Made by a program: the position numbers and the translations under genes
Assembly (NCBI GenBank): GCA_002429165.1
Contig: DIYV01000180.1
Location: forward strand, 18,884 to 26,133
Length of the DNA: 7,250 bases
Reading direction: 5' to 3'
DNA from: Gallionella sp. UBA6045
GTDB lineage: Bacteria; Pseudomonadota; Gammaproteobacteria; Burkholderiales; Gallionellaceae
Notes under the pieces: model-generated
What the model saw: the letters and a program-made list of their open reading frames with translations, nothing else
Databases searched by the model: none
Told to the model about the DNA's origin: nothing
Shown here: piece by piece, positions 1-7,081 of the stretch
Layout of the letters: each line of letters opens with the position of its first letter
How positions within the stretch are numbered: position 1 is the first letter of the stretch

Positions 1-489
1 AAGAAGCAACCCTATGAAGTATACGACCGGCTGGATTTTGATATTCCTGTCGGCAGGACCGGTGATACTTATGACCGTTATCTGGTGCGCATCGAGGAAA
101 TGCGCCAGTCCAACCGTATCATCAAGCAATGCATAGCCTGGCTGCGCAACAATCCGGGCCCGGTGATGACAGGCAACCACAAGTTCGCGCCGCCGCTGCG
201 GGAATCCATGAAGGAAAACATGGAAGAGCTTATCCACCATTTCAAGCTGTTCACCGAAGGGATGCATGTGCCTGCAGGTGAGGCTTATGCAGCCATCGAA
301 CATCCCAAGGGGGAATTCGGTATTTACCTCATTTCCGATGGCGCGAACAAGCCGTATCGCATGAAGATACGAGCTCCCGGTTTTGCGCATATCGCCGCAA
401 TGGACGAAATGGCGCGCGGGCATATGATTGCCGATGTGGTGACCATCATCGGTTCGCAGGACATCGTTTTTGGCGAGGTTGACCGTTAA
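1..489 (+). CDS. nuoD: NADH-quinone oxidoreductase subunit D, 3' part
   Basis: This is the 49-kDa-type subunit of complex I. It sits in the peripheral arm and, with NuoB, lines the quinone-reduction site next to the membrane. The reading frame is already open at base 1 and runs 162 codons to TAA at 487-489. The family is usually a little over 400 residues, so about the first 60% lies upstream of the window. The tail is typical: a [12 protein letters not shown] segment at the start, a [10 protein letters not shown] stretch, [21 protein letters not shown], then [18 protein letters not shown] and the terminal DIVFGEVDR. NuoD is evolutionarily related to the large subunit of NiFe hydrogenases but lacks the terminal metal-binding cysteines. 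The gene stands alone and is followed by nuoE with a TAATG stop/start overlap, so the two are probably translationally coupled. An internal GTG at 85 is not the start, because conserved NuoD sequence continues upstream of it. Confidence 0.97.
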   Translation, partial: KKQPYEVYDRLDFDIPVGRTGDTYDRYLVRIEEMRQSNRIIKQCIAWLRNNPGPVMTGNHKFAPPLRESMKENMEELIHHFKLFTEGMHVPAGEAYAAIEHPKGEFGIYLISDGANKPYRMKIRAPGFAHIAAMDEMARGHMIADVVTIIGSQDIVFGEVDR

Positions 490-968
490 TGTTATCTGAA
501 CAAGTGCAAGCCAGGATCAACCGTGAGCTGAAGAAGTATCCTGCGGACCAGAAACAGTCCGCAGTGATGTCGGCATTGCGTTTCGTGCAGGATGAAAAAG
601 GCTGGATCGCCACCGAGGATATGACGGATATCGCCTTGTATCTGGGTATGCCGCAAATGGCAGTTTACGAGGTGGCGACTTTCTACCACATGTATAACCT
701 CAAACCGATGGGCAGGCACACCCTCACGGTGTGTACCAACCTGTCCTGCCAGTTGGGCGGCGCCAATGAAACAGTTGACTATCTCAAAAAGAAGCTGGGC
801 ATCGGCCTGGGTGAAGCGACCGCGGATGGCAAATTCGGTTTGCTCGAGGGCGAGTGCATGGGTGCATGTGTCGATGCGCCGTTGTTTACCATCAGCAATA
901 AAAAAATGTGCGGCCGTCTGACGCCGGAAAAGATCGACCAAATTTTAACGGAGCTGGACCAATCATGA
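489..968 (+). CDS. nuoE: NADH-quinone oxidoreductase subunit E (24-kDa type)
   Basis: This is the thioredoxin-fold ferredoxin subunit of the NADH-dehydrogenase module. It holds the 2Fe-2S cluster N1a next to the FMN in NuoF. The 159-residue product has the full family architecture: an N-terminal helical part (about residues 1-70, with EVATFYHMY near 61-69) and the ferredoxin-like domain. The cluster ligands are visible as C82 and C87 (C-x4-C in [11 protein letters not shown]) and C123 and C127 (C-x3-C in [11 protein letters not shown]). The ATG at 489 overlaps the nuoD stop by one base and is preceded by a GAGGT at 475-479 inside nuoD, 9 bases upstream. The 3' end overlaps nuoF by four bases (ATGA, 965-968). 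Length is normal and there is no sign of damage. A large antisense reading frame on this segment is a shadow. Confidence 0.98.
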   Translation: MLSEQVQARINRELKKYPADQKQSAVMSALRFVQDEKGWIATEDMTDIALYLGMPQMAVYEVATFYHMYNLKPMGRHTLTVCTNLSCQLGGANETVDYLKKKLGIGLGEATADGKFGLLEGECMGACVDAPLFTISNKKMCGRLTPEKIDQILTELDQS

Positions 969-2245
969 AGAACACCGGCATGAGCGGCCCGGTCATTTTT
1001 ACCACGATGGATTTCGACCAGCCCTGGACGCTGGAAAACTATCTCAAGGTCGGCGGTTACCAGGCACTGCGCAAGATGCTGACCGAAAAGATGACGCCGG
1101 ATGAGATCATCGCCGAGGTCAAGGCATCGTCATTGCGAGGCCGCGGCGGCGCGGGCTTCCCTACCGGGTTGAAGTGGAGCTTCATGCCGAAAAACTACTC
1201 CGGCGAAAAATATATCGTCTGCAATTCCGATGAGGGCGAGCCGGGTACCTGCAAGGATTGGGACATCCTGCGCTATAACCCGCATCTGCTGATCGAGGGC
1301 ATGGCGATCGCCGCTTACGCAATGGGCGTGAAAACCGGTTACAACTATGTGCACGGCGAAATCTTCGAGGCCTATGAGCGCATGGAAGAAGCCTGTGAAC
1401 TGGCACGAGCCGCAGGATATCTCGGCAACAATATCCTGGGCACGGACTTCTGCTTCGATCTGCACAACCATCTGGGTTATGGCGCGTATATCTGCGGCGA
1501 AGAAACGGCATTGCTGGAATCCATCGAGGGAAAAAAAGGACAGCCGCGTTTCAAGCCGCCGTTCCCTGCCAGTTTCGGCCTGTATGGCAAGCCGACCACC
1601 ATCAACAATACCGAGACCTTCGCCAGCATTCCCTACATCATCAACAACGGCGGCCAGGCATTTCTGCAACTGGGCAGGCCCAACAACGGCGGCACCAAGC
1701 TGTTTTCGGTTTCAGGCCATGTGAATAATCCGGGCAACTTCGAAGTCCCATTGGGAACTCCGTTCAAAAAACTGCTGGAAATGGCAGGTGGCATGCGCGG
1801 CGGACGCAAGCTGAAAGCCTGTATCCCGGGCGGCTCGTCCATGCCGGTGTTGCCGGGCGAAATCATGATGGATCTGGATATGGACTACGATTCCATTGCC
1901 AAGGCAGGTTCGATGCTGGGCACCGGCGCGGTGATCATCATGGACGACACCACCTGCATGGTGCGCGCGCTGGAACGTTTGTCCTACTTCTATTACGAGG
2001 AATCCTGCGGCCAATGCACGCCGTGCCGCGAAGGCACCGGCTGGCTGTATCGCATCCTGCACCGTATCGAACATGGCGAAGGGCGCAAGGGAGATATCGA
2101 GTTGTTGTTAAGCATGGGCGAGAACATTGCCGGACGCACGATTTGTGCACTGGGCGAGGCTGCAGTCTGGCCGGTGCAGGGCATGCTCAGGCATTTTCGC
2201 GACGAATTCGAATATCACATCGAACATAAGCGTTGCTTGGTGTGA
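965..2245 (+). CDS. nuoF: NADH-quinone oxidoreductase subunit F (51-kDa type, NADH/FMN-binding)
   Basis: This is the catalytic entry point of complex I. It binds NADH and FMN, accepts a hydride, and passes single electrons to its 4Fe-4S cluster N3. The product is 426 residues from ATG 965. Visible signatures are the glycine-rich nucleotide-binding [11 protein letters not shown] (58-68), [12 protein letters not shown] (87-98), [17 protein letters not shown] (173-189), and the N3 ligands C348, C351, C354 ([14 protein letters not shown]) with C394 (TICALGEAA). The start at 965 overlaps the nuoE stop (ATGA) with a GGAG at 950-953. The frame is open further upstream to 908, but that extension lies inside nuoE and looks unlike NuoF. 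A second ATG at 980 (MSGPVIF) is a possible alternative start. It is followed by a 163-base gap before nuoG, which is unusual in this tight operon and is filled by an inserted repeat. Confidence 0.98.
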   Translation: MKNTGMSGPVIFTTMDFDQPWTLENYLKVGGYQALRKMLTEKMTPDEIIAEVKASSLRGRGGAGFPTGLKWSFMPKNYSGEKYIVCNSDEGEPGTCKDWDILRYNPHLLIEGMAIAAYAMGVKTGYNYVHGEIFEAYERMEEACELARAAGYLGNNILGTDFCFDLHNHLGYGAYICGEETALLESIEGKKGQPRFKPPFPASFGLYGKPTTINNTETFASIPYIINNGGQAFLQLGRPNNGGTKLFSVSGHVNNPGNFEVPLGTPFKKLLEMAGGMRGGRKLKACIPGGSSMPVLPGEIMMDLDMDYDSIAKAGSMLGTGAVIIMDDTTCMVRALERLSYFYYEESCGQCTPCREGTGWLYRILHRIEHGEGRKGDIELLLSMGENIAGRTICALGEAAVWPVQGMLRHFRDEFEYHIEHKRCLV

Positions 2246-2260
2246 CATAGTTAAAGTGAG

Positions 2261-2265
2261 TAATG
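2261..2265 (+). repeat. TAATG direct repeat, left copy (probable target-site duplication)
   Basis: TAATG lies immediately left of the palindromic element at 2266-2406 and is repeated exactly at 2407-2411 on its right. The right copy contains the nuoG start codon. Five identical bases at exactly the two ends of an inverted-repeat element suggest a target-site duplication. Collapsing the two copies would give a nuoF-nuoG spacer of only 17 bases, in line with the rest of the operon. A shorter duplication (TAA) cannot be excluded. Confidence 0.6.
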
Positions 2266-2346
2266 GGGACCTCTGAAAAATTCAGAGTTCGCCCAAATGC
2301 AAGGCGCGGAAAAAATTTCGCCGCGCCGCATATGGGTTATATGTAA
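2263..2346 (+). other. 27-codon mini-ORF opened by the displaced copy of the nuoG start codon
   Basis: The ATG in the left TAATG copy opens a frame that reads 27 codons through the repeat element to TAA at 2344-2346. It is out of frame with nuoG. The peptide is basic (FRVRPNARRGKNF in its first half) and matches nothing I recognise. The only purine-rich sequence upstream, GTGAG at 2256-2260, is just two bases from the ATG, so initiation would be weak. It is most likely an accidental relic of the insertion. It could nevertheless act as an upstream ORF affecting ribosome arrival at nuoG. Confidence 0.25.
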
Positions 2347-2406
2347 GCAAGGAATTTTTTTCGCAACACAGCAGTTGGGATGAAATCTGGGTTTTTAGAG
2401 GTTCAC
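2266..2406. mobile_element. 141-bp MITE-like palindromic element between nuoF and nuoG
   Basis: This non-coding insert fills the nuoF-nuoG gap. Its left end, GGGACCTCTGAAAAA, matches the reverse complement of its right end, GTGAACCTCTAAAAA, with a small gap. Symmetry continues inward: 2283-2300 pairs with 2371-2389, the A-rich block 2306-2319 pairs with the T-rich block 2351-2364, and a perfect CATAT-gggtt-ATATG stem (2329-2343) is centred on 2336, the exact midpoint of the element. Two perfect local hairpins are nested in the left half: CTCTGAA/TTCAGAG with a 3-base loop (2271-2287) and GGCGCGG/CCGCGCC (2303-2327). It has no transposase and no long reading frame, so it would be non-autonomous. 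The terminal repeats and flanking 5-bp direct repeat suggest a MITE mobilised in trans, with IS5-like ends as one guess. It resembles, from memory only, interspersed repeats of betaproteobacterial genomes. It could instead be a REP-type repeat with no transposition mechanism. Confidence 0.72.
2397..2401 (+). promoter_or_regulatory. nuoG ribosome binding site supplied by the right end of the repeat element
   Basis: AGAGG is placed 7 bases before the ATG at 2409, which is good Shine-Dalgarno spacing. These five bases belong to the terminal inverted repeat (TTTTTAGAGGTTC) of the inserted element, so translation of nuoG appears to depend on the repeat. The left terminal repeat carries the same AGAGG facing outward on the other strand, so either orientation of the element would present one to a downstream gene. 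Confidence 0.6.
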
Positions 2407-2411
2407 TAATG
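2407..2411 (+). repeat. TAATG direct repeat, right copy, containing the nuoG ATG
   Basis: This is the second copy of the 5-bp flanking repeat. Its last three bases are the start codon of nuoG, so the insertion point coincides with the start codon. Confidence 0.6.
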
Positions 2412-4772
2412 ATCAACATTGAAATTGATGGCAAACAGGTCGAGAGCGAGCGCGGTTCCACGGTGATGGACGCGGCGAACAAGCTCGGTGTTTATATACC
2501 GCATTTCTGCTACCACAAAAAACTTTCCATCGCGGCCAATTGCCGCATGTGCCTGGTTGAAATCGAAAAGACGCCCAAGCCGCTGCCGGCCTGCTCGACC
2601 CCTGTTGCCGATGGCATGAAGGTGCACACACACTCGGAGATGGCGGTCAAGGCGCAGCAGGGCGTGATGGAATTCCTGCTGATCAATCATCCGCTCGATT
2701 GCCCGATCTGCGATCGGGGCGGCGAATGCGAACTGCAGGACCAGGCGGTGGGTTATGGCGGCAGCGCATCGCGTTACCAGGAACCCAAGCGCAGCGTGAT
2801 GCACAAGAACATCGGCCCGCTGATTTCCACCGAAGAAATGAACCGCTGCATCCAGTGCACGCGTTGCGTGCGTTTCGGACAGGAGATCGCCGGCGTGATG
2901 GAACTGGGCATGGCTTTCCGCGGGGAGCATTCCGAAATCATGACCTTTGTGAACAGTTCGGTTGATTCCGAGTTGTCAGGCAACATGATCGATCTGTGTC
3001 CGGTAGGGGCGCTGACCAGCAAACCGTTCCGATATACCGCGCGCAACTGGGAATTGTCGCGGCGCAAGTCGGTCAGCCCGCACGATGGTCTGGGTTCCAA
3101 TCTGGCGGTGCAAGTGATGAATAATAGGGTGATGCGTGTATTGCCTGTCGAGAACGAGGCGATCAATGAATGTTGGCTCTCAGACAAGGACAGATTCAGC
3201 TATGAAGGGTTAAACTCGCCGGAGCGATTGACAAAACCCATGCTCAAGCAGGACGGAAAGTGGATAGAGGTCGAATGGCAAGTCGCGCTGGAATATGTGG
3301 CGAACGGATTGCGCCAGATCGGCAGCACGGCCGGCGCTGACCAAATCGCCGCATTGGCAACGCCTCACAGCACACTGGAAGAACTGTATCTGCTGCAGAA
3401 ACTGATGCGCGAGTTGGGCAGCGGCAACGTGGATTTCCGTTTGCGCCACTCCGATTTCACTGCCGATGACCATCGCTCGGGTGCTCCCTGGCTGGGCATG
3501 GCGGTAGCAGACATCAATACCCGTGACCGCTTTCTGATCGTCGGCAGCTTTCTGCGCAAAGACCACCCACTGCTGGCGAGTCGCGTGCGTCAGGCGGTCA
3601 AACACGGCGCGCAAGCCAATATCGTGCATGCGAGCGACGATGATTTGCTGATGCCGGTCATGAGCAAGTCCATCGTTGCACCGGGCGAACTGGCGAACAG
3701 CCTGGCGCAAATCCTGAAAGCGCTGGCGGCTGAAAAATCGGCCACACTGTCCGGCGAAATGCAGAAGGCCATCGAGGCTGTGCAACCGACTGCACAGGCG
3801 GTTGCCATCGCCCGCAGCATGGCGAGCGGCGAACGCGCAGCTGTCCTGCTGGGCAATTTCGCGCAGCAGCATCCGCAGGCTGCGCAGATCGCCGTGCTGG
3901 CCGGGCAGATCGCCGCATTGTGCGCGGCAAAGTTCGGCTACCTGGGCGAAGCGGCTAACAGTGTCGGCGGTTATCTGGCCGGGGCCGTGCCATCCGGCAA
4001 GAAAGGCATGAATGCTGCGCAAATGCTGGCTTCGCCGCGCAAGGCCTACTTGCTGCTGAATGTCGAGACGGAACTGGACATGCATGACCCGCAACAGGCG
4101 ATGAGGGCGATGTATGCAGCCGACATGGTGGTCGCATTGTCCGCGTACAAACACCGTGCGGCCGAGTATGCCGATGTGATGCTGCCAATCGCGCCGTTCA
4201 CGGAAACCTCGGGCACCTTTGTCAGCAGCGAAGGCCGCGTGCAAAGTTTCAGGGGTGCGGTCAAGCCATTGGGCGAAGCGCGTCCGGCATGGAAGGTGTT
4301 GCGCGTTCTGGGAAACCTGCTGGGGATGCCGGGTTTCGATCAAGATACCAGCGAAGCGGTGCTCGGCGAAGTATTGCCCATGAAAGACGGAGCAGTGAGC
4401 ATTGCCGGAAAGCTGAATAACCATATCGCGGGCGTTGCAGTGCAAACCACAGCAAGCAGCAACAGCCGGGGTCTGCAGCGCGTCAGCGATGTTCCCGTCT
4501 ACGCAGCCGATGCGGTGGTGCGTCGTGCAGCGTCGCTGCAATTGACACGCGATGCGGCAACCCCGTGCGCGGTCATGCACAGCAGCGAGTTGCTGAAGCT
4601 GGGTGTGCAATCCGGGGATACGGTGAAAGTGAATCAGGGTAACGCAAGTGCGCGCCTGACGGTTCGGGCGGATGACAGCATGCCGGTCGCGACCGCACGC
4701 GTGGCGGCGGGGCATCCGGTCACGGCTGGGCTGGGCGCAATGTTTGGCGCAATAACTGTCGAGCGTGCATGA
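2409..4772 (+). CDS. nuoG: NADH-quinone oxidoreductase subunit G (75-kDa type)
   Basis: This is the large iron-sulfur subunit of the peripheral arm, relaying electrons from NuoF toward NuoI. The 787-residue product starts [11 protein letters not shown], as NuoG proteins do, which fixes the start at 2409. The N-terminal ferredoxin domain carries the 2Fe-2S N1b ligands C34, C45, C48 and C62. Next comes the His-Cys motif for N5 (H94, C98, C101, C107 in [15 protein letters not shown]), then N4 (C147, C150, C153 and C197 in [10 protein letters not shown]). From about residue 215 a molybdopterin-oxidoreductase-like domain follows, with a MopB C-terminal-like barrel from about 690. In complex I this domain is believed to have no cofactor. 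The C-x2-C-x3-C motif for the extra N7 cluster is absent: the region reads [12 protein letters not shown] (221-232). This matches mitochondrial and many proteobacterial forms rather than E. coli. The stop overlaps nuoH by four bases. Confidence 0.98.
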   Translation: MINIEIDGKQVESERGSTVMDAANKLGVYIPHFCYHKKLSIAANCRMCLVEIEKTPKPLPACSTPVADGMKVHTHSEMAVKAQQGVMEFLLINHPLDCPICDRGGECELQDQAVGYGGSASRYQEPKRSVMHKNIGPLISTEEMNRCIQCTRCVRFGQEIAGVMELGMAFRGEHSEIMTFVNSSVDSELSGNMIDLCPVGALTSKPFRYTARNWELSRRKSVSPHDGLGSNLAVQVMNNRVMRVLPVENEAINECWLSDKDRFSYEGLNSPERLTKPMLKQDGKWIEVEWQVALEYVANGLRQIGSTAGADQIAALATPHSTLEELYLLQKLMRELGSGNVDFRLRHSDFTADDHRSGAPWLGMAVADINTRDRFLIVGSFLRKDHPLLASRVRQAVKHGAQANIVHASDDDLLMPVMSKSIVAPGELANSLAQILKALAAEKSATLSGEMQKAIEAVQPTAQAVAIARSMASGERAAVLLGNFAQQHPQAAQIAVLAGQIAALCAAKFGYLGEAANSVGGYLAGAVPSGKKGMNAAQMLASPRKAYLLLNVETELDMHDPQQAMRAMYAADMVVALSAYKHRAAEYADVMLPIAPFTETSGTFVSSEGRVQSFRGAVKPLGEARPAWKVLRVLGNLLGMPGFDQDTSEAVLGEVLPMKDGAVSIAGKLNNHIAGVAVQTTASSNSRGLQRVSDVPVYAADAVVRRAASLQLTRDAATPCAVMHSSELLKLGVQSGDTVKVNQGNASARLTVRADDSMPVATARVAAGHPVTAGLGAMFGAITVERA

Positions 4773-5842
4773 TGGAAGCACTGATACTGCAGTTTTTTCA
4801 ATGGTTCTGGAACCTGTTCGGGCTCTGGGATGTGATGTGGGGTTACATAAAGCCGGTCTGGCCGCTGTTGTGGACGGTGGCCAAGATCTTCGCGATCATA
4901 TTGCCGCTGTTGGGTGCGGTCGCCTATCTGACACTGGCCGAGCGCAAGGTCATCGGCTACATGCAGATCCGGATCGGTCCGAATCGCGTCGGTTATTTCG
5001 GGCTGCTGCAACCGCTCGCCGACGGCATGAAATTGTTTATGAAGGAAATCATCATACCGAGCGGGTCAAGCAAATTCCTGTTCGTAATCGCTCCCATCAT
5101 GGCCTTTGCCCCGGCGCTGGCGGCCTGGGCAGTCGTGCCGTTCGACCAAGGGATGGCGCTGGCCAATGTCAATGCCGGGCTGCTTTATATCCTTACGATG
5201 ACCTCGCTGGGAATATACGGCATCATCATCGCCGGTTGGGCATCCAACTCCAAGTATGCTTTTATCGGTGCGGTGCGTTCTGCGGCGCAGATCGTTTCTT
5301 ACGAGATCGCGATGGGCTTCGCGCTGGTATGCGTGCTGATGGCCTCGCAAAGCATGAACCTGACCGACATCGTGAACGGCCAGCACGGCAACTGGGGTGC
5401 GCTGAACTGGTATGTGATCCCGCTGTTTCCGATGTTCATGGTGTACCTGATTTCCGGCGTGGCAGAAACCAACCGGTCGCCGTTCGACATGGCCGAAGGC
5501 GAATCGGAAATTGTCGCGGGTTTTCATGTGGAATATTCCGGCATGGCGTTCGCGGTGTTTTTCCTGGCGGAATATGCCAACATGATCCTGATCGCTTTCC
5601 TGACCTCGATCATGTTCCTGGGCGGATGGTTGTCGCCTGTGCCGTTCCTGCCGGACAGTTTCATCTGGCTGCTGGGCAAGGTTGCCTTCATTTTGTTGCT
5701 GTTCCTGTGGTTCCGTGCGACCTTCCCGCGGTACCGCTATGACCAGCTGATGCGCCTGGGCTGGAAAGTGTTCATTCCGCTCACCATCGTCTGGGTAGTG
5801 GTGATCGCAGTGTGGATGCAGACCTCGCTCTGGGTCTGGTAA
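4769..5842 (+). CDS. nuoH: NADH-quinone oxidoreductase subunit H (ND1 type)
   Basis: This membrane subunit anchors the peripheral arm and forms the quinone entry channel. The product is 357 residues, with hydrophobic segments near 33-55, 102-124, 135-157, 175-192, 213-231, 258-283, 297-316 and 334-354, plus an aromatic-rich N-terminal stretch before them. Family motifs are LAERK (56-60), IGPNRVG (69-75), the charged loop [27 protein letters not shown] split across 232-258, and [19 protein letters not shown] around 315-333. The start is ATGATG: the first ATG (4769) overlaps the nuoG stop, while the second (4772) lies just past it, and the product differs by one methionine. No strong Shine-Dalgarno sequence is visible, only GAG at 4761-4763, so re-initiation by ribosomes finishing nuoG is likely. 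A 325-codon frame in another register over this gene is a shadow. Confidence 0.97.
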   Translation: MMEALILQFFQWFWNLFGLWDVMWGYIKPVWPLLWTVAKIFAIILPLLGAVAYLTLAERKVIGYMQIRIGPNRVGYFGLLQPLADGMKLFMKEIIIPSGSSKFLFVIAPIMAFAPALAAWAVVPFDQGMALANVNAGLLYILTMTSLGIYGIIIAGWASNSKYAFIGAVRSAAQIVSYEIAMGFALVCVLMASQSMNLTDIVNGQHGNWGALNWYVIPLFPMFMVYLISGVAETNRSPFDMAEGESEIVAGFHVEYSGMAFAVFFLAEYANMILIAFLTSIMFLGGWLSPVPFLPDSFIWLLGKVAFILLLFLWFRATFPRYRYDQLMRLGWKVFIPLTIVWVVVIAVWMQTSLWVW

Positions 5843-5860
5843 AAGGCGGAGGAGACGAAT

Positions 5861-6349
5861 ATGCAAATGATCAAGAATTTCTTCAAGACCTTCCTTCTTT
5901 ACGAGCTGGTCAAAGGCATGGCGCTGACGGGTAAATATTTTTTCGCGCGCAAGATCACGGTACAGTTTCCCGAAGAAAAGACCCCGCAAAGCTTCAGATT
6001 CCGCGGCCTGCATGCGCTGCGCAGATACGCCAACGGCGAGGAACGTTGCATCGGCTGCAAGCTGTGCGAGGCGGTCTGTCCTGCGCTGGCGATCAAGATC
6101 GAGGTGGCGGAGCGCGAGGATGGCACACGTCGCACTACGCAATACGATATCGACCTGGTCAAATGCATCTTCTGCGGATTCTGTGAAGAGGCCTGCCCGG
6201 TGGATGCGATCGTCGAGACACGGATATTCGAGTATCACGGTGAGAAGCGCGGCGACCTGTATTACACCAAGCCGATGCTGCTGGCGATGGGCGATAAATA
6301 CGAAGAGCAGATCGCCAAAGACAGGGCGGCGGATGCCAAGTACCGGTAG
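5861..6349 (+). CDS. nuoI: NADH-quinone oxidoreductase subunit I (TYKY/8Fe ferredoxin)
   Basis: This is a two-cluster ferredoxin subunit that carries 4Fe-4S clusters N6a and N6b between NuoG and NuoB. The product is 162 residues. Residues 1-30 form a largely hydrophobic or amphipathic helix expected to lie along the membrane surface. Two CxxCxxCxxxCP motifs follow: C63, C66, C69, C73 ([12 protein letters not shown]) and C102, C105, C108, C112 ([12 protein letters not shown]). As in other 8Fe ferredoxins, the fourth cysteine of each motif should serve the opposite cluster. Translation starts at ATG 5861, 18 bases after the nuoH stop, with the strongest Shine-Dalgarno sequence in the window, GGAGGAG at 5848-5854. 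An ATG two codons later is a less likely start. The tail, rich in charged residues, ends normally. It is followed by a 110-base gap containing an inverted-repeat element. Confidence 0.98.
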   Translation: MQMIKNFFKTFLLYELVKGMALTGKYFFARKITVQFPEEKTPQSFRFRGLHALRRYANGEERCIGCKLCEAVCPALAIKIEVAEREDGTRRTTQYDIDLVKCIFCGFCEEACPVDAIVETRIFEYHGEKRGDLYYTKPMLLAMGDKYEEQIAKDRAADAKYR

Positions 6350-6357
6350 GCAAGACA

Positions 6358-6431
6358 AACCCCCTTCAATTCCCCCTTGTCAGGGGGAAAGTGAGGACTC
6401 CTCCCCTGACAAGGGGAGGCTGGGAGGGGTT
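6358..6431. repeat. 74-bp GC-rich inverted-repeat element (REP/BIME-like) between nuoI and nuoJ
   Basis: Two 29-base arms, 6358-6386 and 6403-6431, are inverted copies of each other, agreeing at 22 positions. All seven differences are transitions, and four of them would still form G-U pairs in the transcript. Each arm also folds locally: TTCCCCCT-tgtc-AGGGGGAA (6370-6389) and CCTCCCCT-gaca-AGGGGAGG (6400-6419), 8 bp each. The loops TGTC and GACA are complementary. A GAGGA-c-TCCTC palindrome (6393-6403) lies between them. The ends read AACCCC and GGGGTT. No flanking direct repeat is seen and there is no T-run after either stem on the + strand, so a classical terminator is not supported. The layout fits a dispersed paired-hairpin repeat. 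From memory, similar sequences are scattered in proteobacterial genomes, but I cannot confirm the family. Confidence 0.7.
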
Positions 6432-6459
6432 ACGATAAGCAGGGATAGAGGGCAAGTTA

Positions 6460-7059
6460 ATGAATTTTGAAGCCATCGTGTTTTATATGTTCGCGGCATT
6501 GATCTTGTTTGCCGCACTGGGCGTGATTACCTCGCGCAATCCGGTGCATGCGGTGCTGTTCCTGGTGCTGGCGTTCATCAGTTCCTCAGGTATCTGGCTG
6601 ATGCTCGAAGCCGAATTTCTCGCCATCGCGCTGGTGCTGGTGTATGTGGGCGCGGTGATGGTGCTGTTCCTGTTCGTGGTGATGATGCTGGATATCAACC
6701 TGGTGCAGCTGCGCGAAGGATTCTGGCGCTGGCTGCCATTTGGCGCGGCATTGGCCGGGTTGATGGCATTCGAAATGATCTGGGTGCTGGGTGCTTCGGA
6801 AACATCCGGGGGCATGGTTGCCGTCAAACATGCGGCCGATTACAGCAACACCAAAGAACTGGGGCGTTTGCTCTATACCGAATATGTATATCCGTTCGAG
6901 ATTGCCGCAGTGATATTGCTGGTGGCGATGGTGGCCGCGATTGCACTGACCTTGCGCCGTCGCAAGGATGCCAAATCGCAGGTGGTCTCCGAACAGATCG
7001 CAGTGAAAAAGGCGGATCGTTTGCGTATTGTGACGATGAAGTCAGAGCGTAAAGAATAA
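6460..7059 (+). CDS. nuoJ: NADH-quinone oxidoreductase subunit J (ND6 type)
   Basis: This membrane subunit sits in the proton-translocating arm next to NuoH, NuoA and NuoK. The product is 199 residues with five hydrophobic segments near 3-22, 30-48, 54-78, 93-112 and 146-166. The third ([19 protein letters not shown]) is the conserved helix that carries a pi-bulge and helps couple the quinone site to proton pumping in known structures. The [13 protein letters not shown] segment (27-39) is also typical. After the last helix there is a tail of about 33 residues rich in Lys, Arg and Glu (167-199), probably cytoplasmic. The start at 6460 has GAGGG at 6448-6452, 7 bases away, and this site lies outside the preceding repeat. 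nuoK follows 22 bases after the stop. Confidence 0.96.
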   Translation: MNFEAIVFYMFAALILFAALGVITSRNPVHAVLFLVLAFISSSGIWLMLEAEFLAIALVLVYVGAVMVLFLFVVMMLDINLVQLREGFWRWLPFGAALAGLMAFEMIWVLGASETSGGMVAVKHAADYSNTKELGRLLYTEYVYPFEIAAVILLVAMVAAIALTLRRRKDAKSQVVSEQIAVKKADRLRIVTMKSERKE

Positions 7060-7081
7060 ACCAATCAGGGGAGCGAGAAGA

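Noticed and set aside
908..964. 19-codon N-terminal extension of nuoF
   Set aside because: It lies inside the 3' end of nuoE and has no NuoF-like sequence. The ATG at 965 forms the usual ATGA overlap.
2316..2342. Possible promoter inside the nuoF-nuoG element (TTATAT at 2337-2342)
   Set aside because: The only -35 candidate (TTTCGC at 2316) is poor and the spacer is about 15 bases. The AT-rich hexamer is part of the central palindrome, so this is not enough to call a promoter.
3210..4781. 523-codon open frame on the minus strand opposite nuoG
   Set aside because: It lies fully antisense to a clear NuoG, and its translation is rich in His, Arg, Gln and Cys with no recognisable domain. It is a codon-bias shadow.
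4765..5742. 325-codon + strand frame overlapping nuoH in another register
   Set aside because: The nuoH frame shows membrane helices and all NuoH motifs. This frame gives an Arg/Gly/His-rich translation without features.
5066..6358. 430-codon open frame on the minus strand across nuoH and nuoI
   Set aside because: It runs antisense through two unambiguous genes and the spacer between them. Its composition is dominated by Arg, His, Gln and Asp with no domain, so it is a shadow frame.
6358..6431. Rho-independent terminator after nuoI
   Set aside because: The stems are strong, but no T-run follows either one on the + strand, and the downstream genes belong to the same complex. A repeat element fits better.
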